Positions 15,513-24,334 of a stretch of 56,479 nucleotides of DNA are shown piece after piece. The stretch spans positions 1-56,479 of the forward strand of contig CAJWSW010000010.1 of assembly GCA_913046035.1 (NCBI GenBank), in the 5' to 3' direction. A program made the position numbers and the translations under genes. A model generated the notes under the pieces. That model made no database searches, was not told the origin of the DNA, and was given only the letters and a program-made list of their open reading frames with translations. The DNA is from an uncultured Alphaproteobacteria bacterium. GTDB lineage: Bacteria > Pseudomonadota > Alphaproteobacteria > MPNO01 > UBA830. Numbering within the stretch: position 1 is the first letter of the stretch; every line of letters starts with the position of its first letter.

Positions 15513-16565
15513 ATGGGGCAAAATACTAATCACCTCCCGACACACCCTTTGGTCGAGGAAGCCCTTTTGCATGCTGTTCGAGAACAGACATTCAATTTGT
15601 ACGCACCACCTTCCGGTATGGAAGAGCTCAAGGAACTTGTATTGGATGACATTTCAGGTGCGTCTAAACGTTCTGACAAAACCGGCGTTTTGATTACCGA
15701 CGGCGCCGTAGAAGGGCTTTACTTAACATCGAAAAGATTGAGCGACGAGCACACGACCTTCATTACCTCTGATCCGACCTGGGTATGGCCGCTAAAGTTC
15801 AGCGCAAATGAAGGCGCGAAAATTGTAAGGCTGCCCATATACAATGACCGAAATAACTTCAAAATTTTAGCTGAACAATTAAAAGAGGAACTGGAGCGGG
15901 CAGGAAAAAGCGTTCTCTACTTAGTTGACCCGCTCAATCCTCTCGGATCGTCATACAATGAGGCTGAAATTACTGAAATTGCTTCTTTAGCCAGAGACAA
16001 TGACACAATAGTGATCCATGACTGTACTTATCGGGACTTTGCTTTCGAACATTTTTTGATCAGGGACTTTTATCCAGAGAAAACGATAACGACATATAGT
16101 TTTAGCAAATGGCTGGGAATAGCCGGCTTAAGGACCGGCGCAATCATTGTCGACGAGCCATTACTCAGTTTTCTTATCGACGATCAACCTAACATTCTAG
16201 GCTCTAATATCGTCGGACAAATCGCAGCAATTGCTGCATTCAAGGTGAAAACGGAATGGGTTACACACATTAATTCCGTACAGCGCCGCAACCAGGAAAG
16301 AATAAAATCGACCTTTGACTTGTTCGAGGGTTTCAATCCAATTGTCTATCCTTCAAACGGAAATTTCATATCGATTGATTGCACAGAAAGTCCTTTACGA
16401 GCAAATTATGTGGCAGAAAAATTACTGCAAAAGAACATATTTGTGAGGACCTCGGATTATCATAGTGATGTTTTGAAGGATACTTTTTTGAAAATCTCAA
16501 CGACCGTACCCGAAAAATGGGCTGATCAGCTATGTCATGAACTCCATGAGATACTGCCTCGATAA
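15513..16565 (+). CDS. PLP-dependent aminotransferase, class I/II
   Basis: A 350-residue fold-type I aminotransferase, close in style to histidinol-phosphate and threonine-phosphate aminotransferases. Schiff-base Lys199 lies in TYSFSKWLGIAGLRTG with Arg207, Asp170 and Tyr173 in IHDCTYRD bind the cofactor ring, and the NPLG segment near residue 142 matches the NPTG of the family. The first ATG is at 15513 and lacks a good ribosome site. The same frame continues upstream without a stop (DNFDALHEQTNTIW) toward a GGAGG at about 15456, so translation may begin at a rare start such as the ATC near 15466. It sits in the ABC operon and may deaminate the imported compound. Confidence 0.8.
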   Translation: MGQNTNHLPTHPLVEEALLHAVREQTFNLYAPPSGMEELKELVLDDISGASKRSDKTGVLITDGAVEGLYLTSKRLSDEHTTFITSDPTWVWPLKFSANEGAKIVRLPIYNDRNNFKILAEQLKEELERAGKSVLYLVDPLNPLGSSYNEAEITEIASLARDNDTIVIHDCTYRDFAFEHFLIRDFYPEKTITTYSFSKWLGIAGLRTGAIIVDEPLLSFLIDDQPNILGSNIVGQIAAIAAFKVKTEWVTHINSVQRRNQERIKSTFDLFEGFNPIVYPSNGNFISIDCTESPLRANYVAEKLLQKNIFVRTSDYHSDVLKDTFLKISTTVPEKWADQLCHELHEILPR

Positions 16566-16609
16566 GGTCCGAGTGCATGCATTAACTCCGCAAAAGGGAA
16601 AAAAATCCG

Positions 16610-17398
16610 ATGGAATTAGGCCTTAAAGATAAATCTATAATCGTGACTGCCGCCAGCGGCGGGCTCGGTTTTTCTATTGCCAAAATGTTCGTTGAGGAAG
16701 GCGCAAACGTTTGCTTATCCGGCAGGAACCCGGAACGTGTCGACGACGCGGTGCAGCGTTTGAGCGAAATGTCCCTCGGCAGTGTAAAAGGCTACGTTTG
16801 CGATGTTACCGATCCGTCTCAGTCTATAGAAATGATTAATGACGTTGCAACCAACTTTGGGCTTGATGTTTTGGTTGCAAATTCTCCTGGTGCCGCGACA
16901 GCACCTTTTCTTGAAATGACGGACGACATGTGGAGAGATGCAGCAGAAGCGAAGGTATTCGCCCAAATCAGGCTTGCGAGAGAGGCCTTTGGAATTATGA
17001 AATCATCAGGCAAAGGCGGGAGAATACTTTTTATGGCGGGGACCCATGGGCGGCAACCGCATGCTCACGCAATTACGGCAGGATTTTCAAATGCGTCTTT
17101 ACAGAACATAAGTAAAGCGCTCTCTGAAGAAGGGGGACCATATAATATTCTGTGTAACGCTATAAATCCTGGTCCGTTTGCAACCGAGAGAATGGTGTAT
17201 CTCGCGGAAGAAAAATCCCGCGATGACAATATTCCGCTCGAGGAAGCTACCGCAATTCTAACCGCGGAGACCGTGTTAAAAAGATATGGCGAACCAGAGG
17301 AATTAGCAGCTGCGGTTGTGTTCCTAGCATCTAATAAAGCTACCTATATCACAGGAGCCACCTTTGATATCGATGGCGGCCAAGTGAAAGCACTCTGA
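16610..17398 (+). CDS. SDR-fold protein lacking the Ser-Tyr-Lys triad
   Basis: A 262-residue short-chain dehydrogenase/reductase fold. The nucleotide loop TAASGGLG is at 13-20, CDVTD at about 64-68 and the NSPGA (NAG-like) motif near 91. The C-terminal INPGPFATERM and FDIDGG are normal. Where classical SDRs have YxxxK, the aligned positions are Ala157 and Asn161 in ITAGFSNASLQNISK, and the catalytic Ser region reads MAGTHG. The Rossmann loop is intact, so it may bind NAD(P) but should not use standard chemistry. It lies 2 bases before an alpha/beta hydrolase gene in the ABC operon. Some divergent SDR groups have replaced the triad and keep other activities. Confidence 0.8.
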   Translation: MELGLKDKSIIVTAASGGLGFSIAKMFVEEGANVCLSGRNPERVDDAVQRLSEMSLGSVKGYVCDVTDPSQSIEMINDVATNFGLDVLVANSPGAATAPFLEMTDDMWRDAAEAKVFAQIRLAREAFGIMKSSGKGGRILFMAGTHGRQPHAHAITAGFSNASLQNISKALSEEGGPYNILCNAINPGPFATERMVYLAEEKSRDDNIPLEEATAILTAETVLKRYGEPEELAAAVVFLASNKATYITGATFDIDGGQVKAL

Positions 17399-17400
17399 TA

Positions 17401-18282
17401 ATGGATAATATTGATGCGAAGGGCACTCAACTATATGCAGAAGAGGTTGGTTGCGGCGATCCGGTGATTTTTGTCCATGAGTTTGCAGATAATATTAAAA
17501 GTTGGTCTCCACAAATCTCGGCACTCTCACGGCGCTTCCGCTGCATTGCTTTTAATGCAAGGGGTTATCCACCGTCTGGAGTTCCAGATAACCCGCAATT
17601 ATATTCCCAAGAAATTGCGGCGCGGGACATAAACTCAGTTCTCAGAGGCTACGCGCTCGACTCTGCACACATTGTTGGATGCTCGATGGGAGCATTCGCT
17701 GCACTCCACCATGCTATTTTGTTTCCCGACGCAACTAAGTCCATAACGCTCATATCCTGCGGCTATGGGGCGGCAAAAGACCAGGAGGCAGCGTATTCTG
17801 AGGAAGCGCAGGTATTGGCCGCGAAATATTCGGAGCTAGGTTCAGTCAAAATGGCGGAACACTATGCGAATGGAGCTTTTCGGCAGCAGTTTAAGGCAAA
17901 AGATCCCCTTGGTTGGCGTGAGTTCAAAACAAGGTTATCACAACACTCCGAAGTAGGTGCTGCACTCACCATGAGGGGTGTTCAGGCAAAAAGACCATCT
18001 TTATACGACCTAGAAGAGGATATTAAGAGAGTAGAGGTGCCAGCATTGATTATCTTTGGCGATGAAGACGATTGGTGCATAGAACCATCTATCTTTCTGA
18101 AGCGGACCCTCCCGATGGCAGGGCTTTGTGCACTTCCCAAGACAGGGCACACCGTAAATCTTGAGGAACCCGAACTAACTAATAGGGTGATCGCTGACTT
18201 TTTAACTATGGTCGAAAACCGAAGTTGGAGCAAAAAAACGGATTATCTAGGAAAATCCGCTCTGTTATCCGGGCTTGAGTAA
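17401..18282 (+). CDS. Alpha/beta hydrolase
   Basis: A 293-residue alpha/beta-hydrolase. The nucleophile is Ser95 in GCSMGA, the catalytic His is His250 in TGHTVNLEEP, and the acid is probably in FGDEDDWC just before. The oxyanion-side motif is VHEFADN near residue 25, where HGF/HGY is usual. A 30-residue C-terminal tail after the last helix is rich in Lys and Ser. It follows the SDR gene with a 2-base gap and precedes a PhyH oxygenase gene by 19 bases, so it belongs to the ABC operon. Ester, lactone or amide hydrolysis is likely; the substrate is unknown. Confidence 0.82.
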   Translation: MDNIDAKGTQLYAEEVGCGDPVIFVHEFADNIKSWSPQISALSRRFRCIAFNARGYPPSGVPDNPQLYSQEIAARDINSVLRGYALDSAHIVGCSMGAFAALHHAILFPDATKSITLISCGYGAAKDQEAAYSEEAQVLAAKYSELGSVKMAEHYANGAFRQQFKAKDPLGWREFKTRLSQHSEVGAALTMRGVQAKRPSLYDLEEDIKRVEVPALIIFGDEDDWCIEPSIFLKRTLPMAGLCALPKTGHTVNLEEPELTNRVIADFLTMVENRSWSKKTDYLGKSALLSGLE

Positions 18283-18301
18283 GCTCCAGGAGTATATAAG
18301 C

Positions 18302-19129
18302 ATGGCAGGAAAATTAACCGAAGAAGAAGCTCGAAGATTTAAAACAGAGGGCTACGCTTATCCCTTTTTTGCTATAAGCGAAGAAGAGGCTTCTGAATGC
18401 GTTAACCGCTTAGACCAATATGATGAACCTCTCGGAGGCGAGGCTCAAAAACAACTTAAAATTAAGGGACACCTTGCGGCCCCCTGGATCGTCGAACTTG
18501 CCCATAACAAAAACATTTTGGATGCAGTTGAATCCGTTATAGGGCCAGATATCTTGCTATTTGGAACCTCTGTTTTTTCCAAAAGAGCATTCGATGAACG
18601 ATTTGTTTCTTGGCATCAAGATGCAGCTTATTACGGATTGGACCCTCAAGAAGAAGTGACATGTTGGCTGGGTCTAACGGACGCAAATATCGAGAATGGA
18701 TGTATGCGCGTTATGCCGAGGTCACATATTGCGCCAGATGCTGACCATGAAGAGACATACGACCCAAAGAATTTGCTTGGAAGAGGACAGACAATAAAGG
18801 GGGTGGATGAAACAAAATCCGTGTTTATGCCTGTTAAAGCCGGTGAATTCTCGATGCATCATGAGCGTACCTGGCATGCATCATCTCCAAATCCCTCACC
18901 AAACCGACGGGTTGGAATAGCTTTTTTTTATATGCCAACCCATTCAAAATCTATCATTGGCCGGCGTTCTGCAACGCTTGTGAGGGGAGTTGATAACTTC
19001 AACCATTGGGATCCGGAACCACTGCCTCGGGAGGATCTGGACCCTGTTAGCATGGATTTTTTGCGGAAAAGTTGGGCACGATACACTGACCCAGATGTCC
19101 CTCAGGCATCAATAATAAAAGCAGAGTAG
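18302..19129 (+). CDS. Phytanoyl-CoA dioxygenase (PhyH) family protein
   Basis: A 275-residue Fe(II)/2-oxoglutarate-dependent oxygenase of the PhyH family. Iron ligands are His105 and Asp107 in WHQDAAY and His192 in TWHASSPN, with Arg203 placed to bind 2-oxoglutarate. The GCMRVMPRSH segment at 133-142 is a family hallmark. I start at the ATG at 18302, behind AGGAG; an in-frame TTG at 18275 inside the previous gene is less likely. It is the last gene of the operon opened by the ABC binding protein. Hydroxylation of an imported small metabolite, possibly triggering C-N or C-P bond loss as in some relatives, is inferred. Confidence 0.85.
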   Translation: MAGKLTEEEARRFKTEGYAYPFFAISEEEASECVNRLDQYDEPLGGEAQKQLKIKGHLAAPWIVELAHNKNILDAVESVIGPDILLFGTSVFSKRAFDERFVSWHQDAAYYGLDPQEEVTCWLGLTDANIENGCMRVMPRSHIAPDADHEETYDPKNLLGRGQTIKGVDETKSVFMPVKAGEFSMHHERTWHASSPNPSPNRRVGIAFFYMPTHSKSIIGRRSATLVRGVDNFNHWDPEPLPREDLDPVSMDFLRKSWARYTDPDVPQASIIKAE

Positions 19130-19239
19130 TTGCAGTGGGTCTGTTTAAAAACAGGATTAGTAAGCGCGCTTTAAATAGATGCCACTTAACCTCTAGGTCG
19201 TTTTACGCCGCGAAAACGAATATGAAATTGTGTGGCAAC

Positions 19240-20703
19240 CTAAATCACCACCGCACCGACCTTCTCAACGACTTCAAACAGTTCCTTGTTACGATCTTTC
19301 ATAGCCGGAACGAGAGATCTCGCCTCCTCTAAAACTGCGTCGGCGTCGAAAGCCGATATCTTGCCACCTTCCACCAGAACGGATCCACCGACAATTACGG
19401 TGTCGACACCAGCACCTGTCTCAGACTGAACAAACTGATAAATCGGGTCGTTCAATGGAGCCCAACAAGGTTGGGTAAGGTCATAAAGAACAAGATCAGC
19501 CTTTTTCCCAACCGTTAATGAACCAAAGTCTCCACTGCTGAACATAGCGGTTGCACCACCTACAGTACCCATTTCCAACGCCGTCTCTGCGCCAATCCAT
19601 TTGGCACGGTCTTTTTCAGCGTTTCGATGTACCGCAGTTGCTAACTTCATCGCCCTATGAATTGATTGGTCTCCACTGCTGCAAGAGCCATCGCTACCTA
19701 AACCCACATTAACACCTCGAGCAATCATTTCGGGAATTGGTGCTCTGCCACTTCCGGTGAGAAAGTTGCTTTCGGGGTTATGAACAACACTCGCGCCTTT
19801 ATCGGCCATAAGTTGAATATCTGCCTCATTAATCCAAATTGTATGAGCACAACTTAGCTTTGGCGAGAGTAGGCCGATTGCATCAAGGTGACGGACAGTG
19901 GTTGTCTTGTATCTTTCAAATGCAATTTGGGATTGGACCTCTGTTTCCAAAAGATGACAGTGCGTTCCCACATTATGAGTCTCGCCGAGTTCGACACACA
20001 TTTCGAGCAAATCGTCACTGCAACGCATTGGGTTAGATGGCGCTGGGCCAATGCTTATTCTTCCCGAGTCACCATGCCAAAGCTCTATAGAGGATACGCA
20101 GAGTTCTTTAATCCGACCCAAGGTATCGGGTGCATAGGGGTTTAAGCGTTGAACCTCTGCCTGCAGTGATAATGGTAGTTCCCCATTCTCTGGCAAAATA
20201 TCGGTGTATTCACCATCAAAAACCCTCAACGCGAGATGTGCGCGTATACCGGCGTCACGGTAGGCTAAAACGGCTGCCTCTACATCCTCCTCTGTGAAAG
20301 CCTGCTCTGGGAAATGGTCAAGCGCCGCAGTCGTCCCACTGAGCAGTAGCTCAATCGAATTAAGCATCGTGCTTATATAAACTTCACGTGGCGTACGGTT
20401 TGCCGTGTACGCTTGAAATAGCCACATACAGGCTCGGTGGTTTAACAAATCATATGCGCCATGCACCACGCTCAATGGGGAATGAGTATGCGCGTTTACT
20501 AGTCCCGGCATTACCAAACGGTCTTTGCCCTCGATAATCTTATCCAGACCCTCATATTTTTCGCTTGGAGGTGATCCAATAGCGGAGATTAGACCATCCT
20601 CAATCAGAATATCGGCTGTTGAGATAGCCCATTGTTCAAAATCCTTGGAGGCAATCATTGCCCCCTTTATAAGGACCCGCTGTTTTTGAGATCGCGCTGA
20701 CAT
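19240..20703 (-). CDS. Amidohydrolase of the cytosine deaminase / TrzN-AtzA group
   Basis: A 487-residue amidohydrolase of the subtype III (deaminase and s-triazine hydrolase) kind. NAHTH gives His72 and His74, GTHCHLLETEVQ gives the third metal His and the catalytic Glu, LSCAHTIWI a further His, and GLGSDGSCSSGDQS the metal Asp. Related enzymes deaminate S-adenosylhomocysteine, guanine or cytosine, or dechlorinate triazines. It lies 24 bases downstream of the TRAP large-permease gene on the same strand, so the TRAP system probably imports its substrate or an oxidised precursor. A paralogue of the same class is at 33670-35196. Confidence 0.85.
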   Translation of the reverse strand: MSARSQKQRVLIKGAMIASKDFEQWAISTADILIEDGLISAIGSPPSEKYEGLDKIIEGKDRLVMPGLVNAHTHSPLSVVHGAYDLLNHRACMWLFQAYTANRTPREVYISTMLNSIELLLSGTTAALDHFPEQAFTEEDVEAAVLAYRDAGIRAHLALRVFDGEYTDILPENGELPLSLQAEVQRLNPYAPDTLGRIKELCVSSIELWHGDSGRISIGPAPSNPMRCSDDLLEMCVELGETHNVGTHCHLLETEVQSQIAFERYKTTTVRHLDAIGLLSPKLSCAHTIWINEADIQLMADKGASVVHNPESNFLTGSGRAPIPEMIARGVNVGLGSDGSCSSGDQSIHRAMKLATAVHRNAEKDRAKWIGAETALEMGTVGGATAMFSSGDFGSLTVGKKADLVLYDLTQPCWAPLNDPIYQFVQSETGAGVDTVIVGGSVLVEGGKISAFDADAVLEEARSLVPAMKDRNKELFEVVEKVGAVVI

Positions 20704-20727
20704 GGTCAGGTCATAATCTTCAATAAT

Positions 20728-22050
20728 TTAATTGCCAAATATTAAACCAGGAAGCCATAGAGCCGTTGCGGGAAAAAACGCAACGATGAAAAGAACAATT
20801 AATTGGCAAATTATAAAAGGTATGACGCCTTTAAACATCGAAACGAGCTTGATCTCCGGAGGTGCAATTGCTCTGAGGTAATATATCGAGGGGGCAACAG
20901 GCGGCGTCAGGTACGATGTCTGAATTACCACACAAACCATTATTCCGAACCAAATTGGATCGATCTCAGCAGCACGGATCAGAGGGGTAAAAATTGGCAT
21001 GCATATTAAAACGATTGCCACCCAATCTAATATAAATCCGAGCAAAAAGATTGCGCCAAGCATGAGTATTATAAGTTGGGTTTTCGATGGATTGAATGTA
21101 GCAAGAAACTCTCTGATCAAGTCGTTACCGCCATTTACTAAAAAAATGCTGGAAAACATGACCCCGCCCATAACGGCGAACATTACCATTGCGTTGATTT
21201 TTATAGATCTCGTGAGAACATCTCTTGCAACTTCAAGTGAAAATTGACCGTATGCAAAGATTAATAAAACCGCCCCGAGAGCACCGACTGCTGCAGCCTC
21301 GGTTGGTGACGCAATTCCAGCTAATATTGAGCCCAACACAGCAACGACAAGCACAACAGCTGGCACAATCGCAGTCATCGTCGCTGTAAGTTTCTTACCC
21401 AGGCTCACATTGAACTCTCCGCCGTCTGCAACAGCAGGGGCGTCTTCGGCTCTAAGATAGCAACGAATTATGATGTAGCCCAAGAACAGAACTGTCATTA
21501 TCAAGCCAGGAATAACTACCCCCGCGAACAAGTCGCCGATCGATTCCTCAACAATTGAACCGTAGACGATAACCACGACGGTTGGCGGAATGATCGTGCC
21601 AAGAGAACCACCGGCACAAATTGTTCCGGAGATTAAATCGTGTTTATATTTTTGTTTCACCATCGGCGGGATCGCCATCATTCCCACGACTGTCTCAACC
21701 GCTCCAACAACGCCAGAACAGGCAGAAAAAACGCCGCACATCGAGATCGAGGTTAGAGCAAGGCCGCCTCGAAGTTTTCCAATCCAAAGTTGAATAGCGA
21801 TAAACAATCTTTCGGCGATACCCGATCGCTCGAGTGCCGCACCCATGAAAATGAATAGTGGCAGTGCAGTGAGTACATAATTCGTCGCTACGGCATGAAG
21901 ATTACTAAACATTTGCGGGCCAAGCGTATCGCCAAAAAACCAGAACCCGAAAGCAAAAGAGAGCGCTATCATGCAAAAAGCAACGGGGAACCCGAGAAAA
22001 ACAAGGAGGAACAGAGCGGGAAACATCCAAAGAGCAGGTATATCAAACAT
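20728..22050 (-). CDS. TRAP transporter large permease (DctM-like)
   Basis: A 440-residue inner-membrane protein of about 12 hydrophobic helices. It has the DctM hallmarks LPLFIFMGAALERSGIAERL at about 61-80, GVFSACSGVVGAVETVVGMMAIPPM near 108-132 and GSLGTIIPPTVVVIVYG near 152-168. It is the channel component of a tripartite ATP-independent importer driven by sodium or proton gradients. It begins 3 bases after the small permease gene, behind GGGAG. The amidohydrolase gene follows on the same strand. Confidence 0.93.
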   Translation of the reverse strand: MFDIPALWMFPALFLLVFLGFPVAFCMIALSFAFGFWFFGDTLGPQMFSNLHAVATNYVLTALPLFIFMGAALERSGIAERLFIAIQLWIGKLRGGLALTSISMCGVFSACSGVVGAVETVVGMMAIPPMVKQKYKHDLISGTICAGGSLGTIIPPTVVVIVYGSIVEESIGDLFAGVVIPGLIMTVLFLGYIIIRCYLRAEDAPAVADGGEFNVSLGKKLTATMTAIVPAVVLVVAVLGSILAGIASPTEAAAVGALGAVLLIFAYGQFSLEVARDVLTRSIKINAMVMFAVMGGVMFSSIFLVNGGNDLIREFLATFNPSKTQLIILMLGAIFLLGFILDWVAIVLICMPIFTPLIRAAEIDPIWFGIMVCVVIQTSYLTPPVAPSIYYLRAIAPPEIKLVSMFKGVIPFIICQLIVLFIVAFFPATALWLPGLIFGN

Positions 22051-22053
22051 GAT

Positions 22054-22596
22054 CTAAGCTCCCAACTTTCCGTCTTCTGGATCTTGGTGTTGGACCCCGA
22101 ATATACCGACTACGTGCCTGATAACCTCTACAAGGGTCTGCAACACCAAGGCAAAAATCCCCAGTGTCATCGCAGAATAGAATGGCCAAATTAATGGGCC
22201 CCACGCACTCATAAGTTCAACTTCATCTGAGAGGTACGCTGACCAAGACCGCAGCAGCGCAGCCTCACCTAAAATCCAGATAGCAGGTATAAAAATAGTC
22301 GCGTAGAGCACGGCGTACATCAAGCTTTGCAACCTGCGAGGCATCATGTCGGAAAACAGGTCAATCCGAACATGGACTTTCTTTTGAAGCCCGTAGGCCC
22401 CACTCAGCATAAACAACGCGCCATGCAACATAAATGTAATGTCGAAAGCCCAAATTTGGGATGCATTAAATAAATAACGAGCCCCAACCTCATACACACA
22501 TACGATAATAAGAGCAGGAAACAATAGAGCACCCAACCAAACAGTCAGTCTCACAACTTTTTCAAGTGCGAGGCAGGTGTTTTCCAATTTATGCAT
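22054..22596 (-). CDS. TRAP transporter small permease (DctQ-like)
   Basis: A 180-residue membrane protein with four predicted helices and the DctQ-type pattern FDITFMLHGALFMLSGAYGLQKKVHVRIDLF, where the Arg-Ile-Asp after helix two is typical. It scaffolds the large permease. The ATG at 22596 has AGGTGGG upstream; a TTG two codons earlier is an alternative. It lies between the binding-protein gene (77 bases upstream, with an intervening stem-loop) and the large permease. Confidence 0.9.
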   Translation of the reverse strand: MHKLENTCLALEKVVRLTVWLGALLFPALIIVCVYEVGARYLFNASQIWAFDITFMLHGALFMLSGAYGLQKKVHVRIDLFSDMMPRRLQSLMYAVLYATIFIPAIWILGEAALLRSWSAYLSDEVELMSAWGPLIWPFYSAMTLGIFALVLQTLVEVIRHVVGIFGVQHQDPEDGKLGA

Positions 22597-22635
22597 CCTC
22601 AACCCACCTACAATCGAGTTTAATCAACGAGACGA

Positions 22636-22661
22636 CGGGGCTATCAAATGCGACAGCCCCG
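22636..22661 (-). promoter_or_regulatory. Stem-loop between TRAP binding-protein and small-permease genes
   Basis: CGGGGCT (22636-22642) and AGCCCCG (22655-22661) make a 7-bp GC-rich stem with a 12-base loop in the gap after the binding-protein stop. There is no T run on the minus strand. Such intercistronic hairpins often protect the binding-protein mRNA or partly stop transcription, so that far more binding protein than permease is made. Confidence 0.6.
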
Positions 22662-22672
22662 CCTTTTAGTTT

Positions 22673-23746
22673 CTACTTGGAAACTGCGTCTAGCACCTGA
22701 TAAGAGGAATTATTTTTCCAGTCATCTTGAAATGCATAGTAGCTCTCAGCAAGCTTACCCATCCACATATTTCCTTTCTTTGCTTCAGAGGCGATCTTCT
22801 CGGCGGCCCAAGCCCGACCACCGGCGCGGATTGCTTCTTGAACTTCCTTGTCAAGCGTAACGATTTCGTTTTTCTTGCTTGCGGCAAATTCTTTCATAGC
22901 CTTCACGTTATTCACAAGGCTAACCGCATAAGAATTTATTAATACTGAATCACACACCACTTCCATTTGCTTCTGAATGTTTTTTGGAAGTTTATCCCAC
23001 ATGGACTTTTTCATTAACAGCTCATAAAGGGCACTCGGCGCATGCATACCTGGGATTATTATGTATTTTGCGATTTTTGCAAAACCGAGGGAGTTGTTTC
23101 CGTAGGGGTCCAGATACTCAGCTCCATCGACACCCTTTCGCTCAAGAAGCGTGAAGACCTCAGGGCCCGGAACGAGGGTTGGGCGGGCTCCAAGCTTACG
23201 CATAACCTGGGTGTTGGCCCCGGCGGTGCGATACTTAAAGCCTTTTAGGTCAGCAAGTTTCTGAATTTTCTTGTGCGAATGAGCAAATATCTCTGCACCG
23301 ATAGCGCCGCAAATCAATCCCATTAGTCCCTGACTATTTCGGTAGCCGGCCCAAAGCTGCTTTCCGCCGCCAGCCAGAACCCACATAATTTTTGCATCCG
23401 ATCCCATACCTCCCGGGATAGCACTTATGAATGCCGACGCAGGGCTCTGATTAATTTCAAATGCGGGGTACTGGTGTGCCAAATCCGCACGTCCATCCGC
23501 AACCGCCTTATGGCCCTCGAAGAGTCCGGCTAGAGCGCCAGAACCATAGGCTTTGATTTTCATTTCCCCATTTGTTGCAATGGCAATTTTGTTCTCAATG
23601 TCCTCCGCGAACATTTTCCACGTTACGGTTCCCTCGGGAGTTGTTGTTGTCATTTTGAGGTTATACTTGGCGTCAGCCGAGGCGACTCCAGCGGACAAAC
23701 ATAGTACCGCTGTTGCTACAGAAAGGGTTTTTAACGCTGTTCTCAT
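22673..23746 (-). CDS. TRAP transporter substrate-binding protein (DctP-like)
   Basis: A 357-residue periplasmic binding protein with a Sec signal (MRTALKTL, a hydrophobic stretch, cleavage after ASA near residue 24). LKMTTTTPEGTVTWKMFAEDIE and the central GFKYRTAGANTQVMRKLGARPTLVPGPEVFTLLERKGVDGAEY region match DctP. The Arg of KYRT is the usual carboxylate-binding residue, so the ligand is probably an organic acid. It is first in the leftward TRAP operon, with the small and large permeases and a deaminase-type amidohydrolase downstream. Confidence 0.92.
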   Translation of the reverse strand: MRTALKTLSVATAVLCLSAGVASADAKYNLKMTTTTPEGTVTWKMFAEDIENKIAIATNGEMKIKAYGSGALAGLFEGHKAVADGRADLAHQYPAFEINQSPASAFISAIPGGMGSDAKIMWVLAGGGKQLWAGYRNSQGLMGLICGAIGAEIFAHSHKKIQKLADLKGFKYRTAGANTQVMRKLGARPTLVPGPEVFTLLERKGVDGAEYLDPYGNNSLGFAKIAKYIIIPGMHAPSALYELLMKKSMWDKLPKNIQKQMEVVCDSVLINSYAVSLVNNVKAMKEFAASKKNEIVTLDKEVQEAIRAGGRAWAAEKIASEAKKGNMWMGKLAESYYAFQDDWKNNSSYQVLDAVSK

Positions 23747-23838
23747 TAAACGTATCCTTTTTTGTCAAAAAAGCTCTTTGATCACTTGCAATTTGGCCAC
23801 TAATCCCACCTTTTGGGTTGAAGCCTGCTGACGGGGTT

Positions 23839-23860
23839 AATGAGTACTTGGGAACTCATT
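23839..23860. promoter_or_regulatory. Inverted repeat, candidate operator
   Basis: AATGAGT (23839-23845) and ACTCATT (23854-23860) are perfect 7-base arms around 8 bases, flanked by GGGGTT and CGACCCC that extend the symmetry imperfectly. It lies 93 bases upstream of the TRAP binding-protein start. No T tract follows, so an operator is likelier than a terminator. Confidence 0.45.
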
Positions 23861-24051
23861 CGACCCCCTGATGGAATATGTCCAAATGTCAGCGATAGAT
23901 ATCATGCAAGACCCATGCCAGGATCTTATCGACACGCCTTTTTAAGAAAATTATTTTTTGTAATAGAGCGAATCAGCGGAAACAAACATCGTGAGCAAAG
24001 AGCTTACTCAGAGGTACACCCAAAAAGGGTGTTATAAATTTTGCAGTTATA

Positions 24052-24276
24052 TGCCTATTTTTTGTGCTATTTTAAAATTTGCCTATTTTTTTTGCAGCCA
24101 ATCATAGGGCTTGAAGGTAGAATTGGTGAAAATATATCGGATCGAGCTTCATATCGAAAGAATAGGTCGCGTCGCACTCGAAACTAGATTTCATTGTAAG
24201 TGTCACCACTGTTTCGACTAATTTTTTCGTAGCCCGAGAGAGCTTAACTACTTTGTTGAGCTGCAAAAAAAAAATA
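24052..24276. repeat. Direct and inverted repeats in AT-rich promoter region
   Basis: TGCCTATTTTTT occurs at 24052-24063 and again at 24080-24091. The second copy runs into TTTTTTTTGCAGC (ending 24098), whose reverse complement, GCTGC followed by ten A, occurs at 24260-24274. The T and A runs weaken the case, as simple tracts match easily, but the GCAGC/GCTGC ends are shared. Curved promoter DNA or a pair of binding sites is possible. Confidence 0.35.
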
Positions 24277-24334
24277 TTATGTCACTCATCTGTGTGATCA
24301 TTTTGTTTGATTTCTGGAGGGAAGGCTACTCGTT

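Larger units (their letters stand above)
23747..24334. other. AT-rich divergent control region, TRAP operon and oxygenase operon
   Basis: 588 bases without a supported gene, markedly AT-rich toward the right. It contains a perfect 7-bp inverted repeat at 23839-23860, a duplicated TGCCTATTTTTT and a long-distance inverted repeat of GCTGC plus poly-A (separate entries). GGAGG sits 14 bases before the GTG at 24335. Both catabolic operons must be controlled from here. Confidence 0.55.

Noticed and set aside
15382-15693. Separate 103-codon frame between the second permease and the aminotransferase
   Set aside because: It is an out-of-frame overlap of both real genes and shows no motif of its own.
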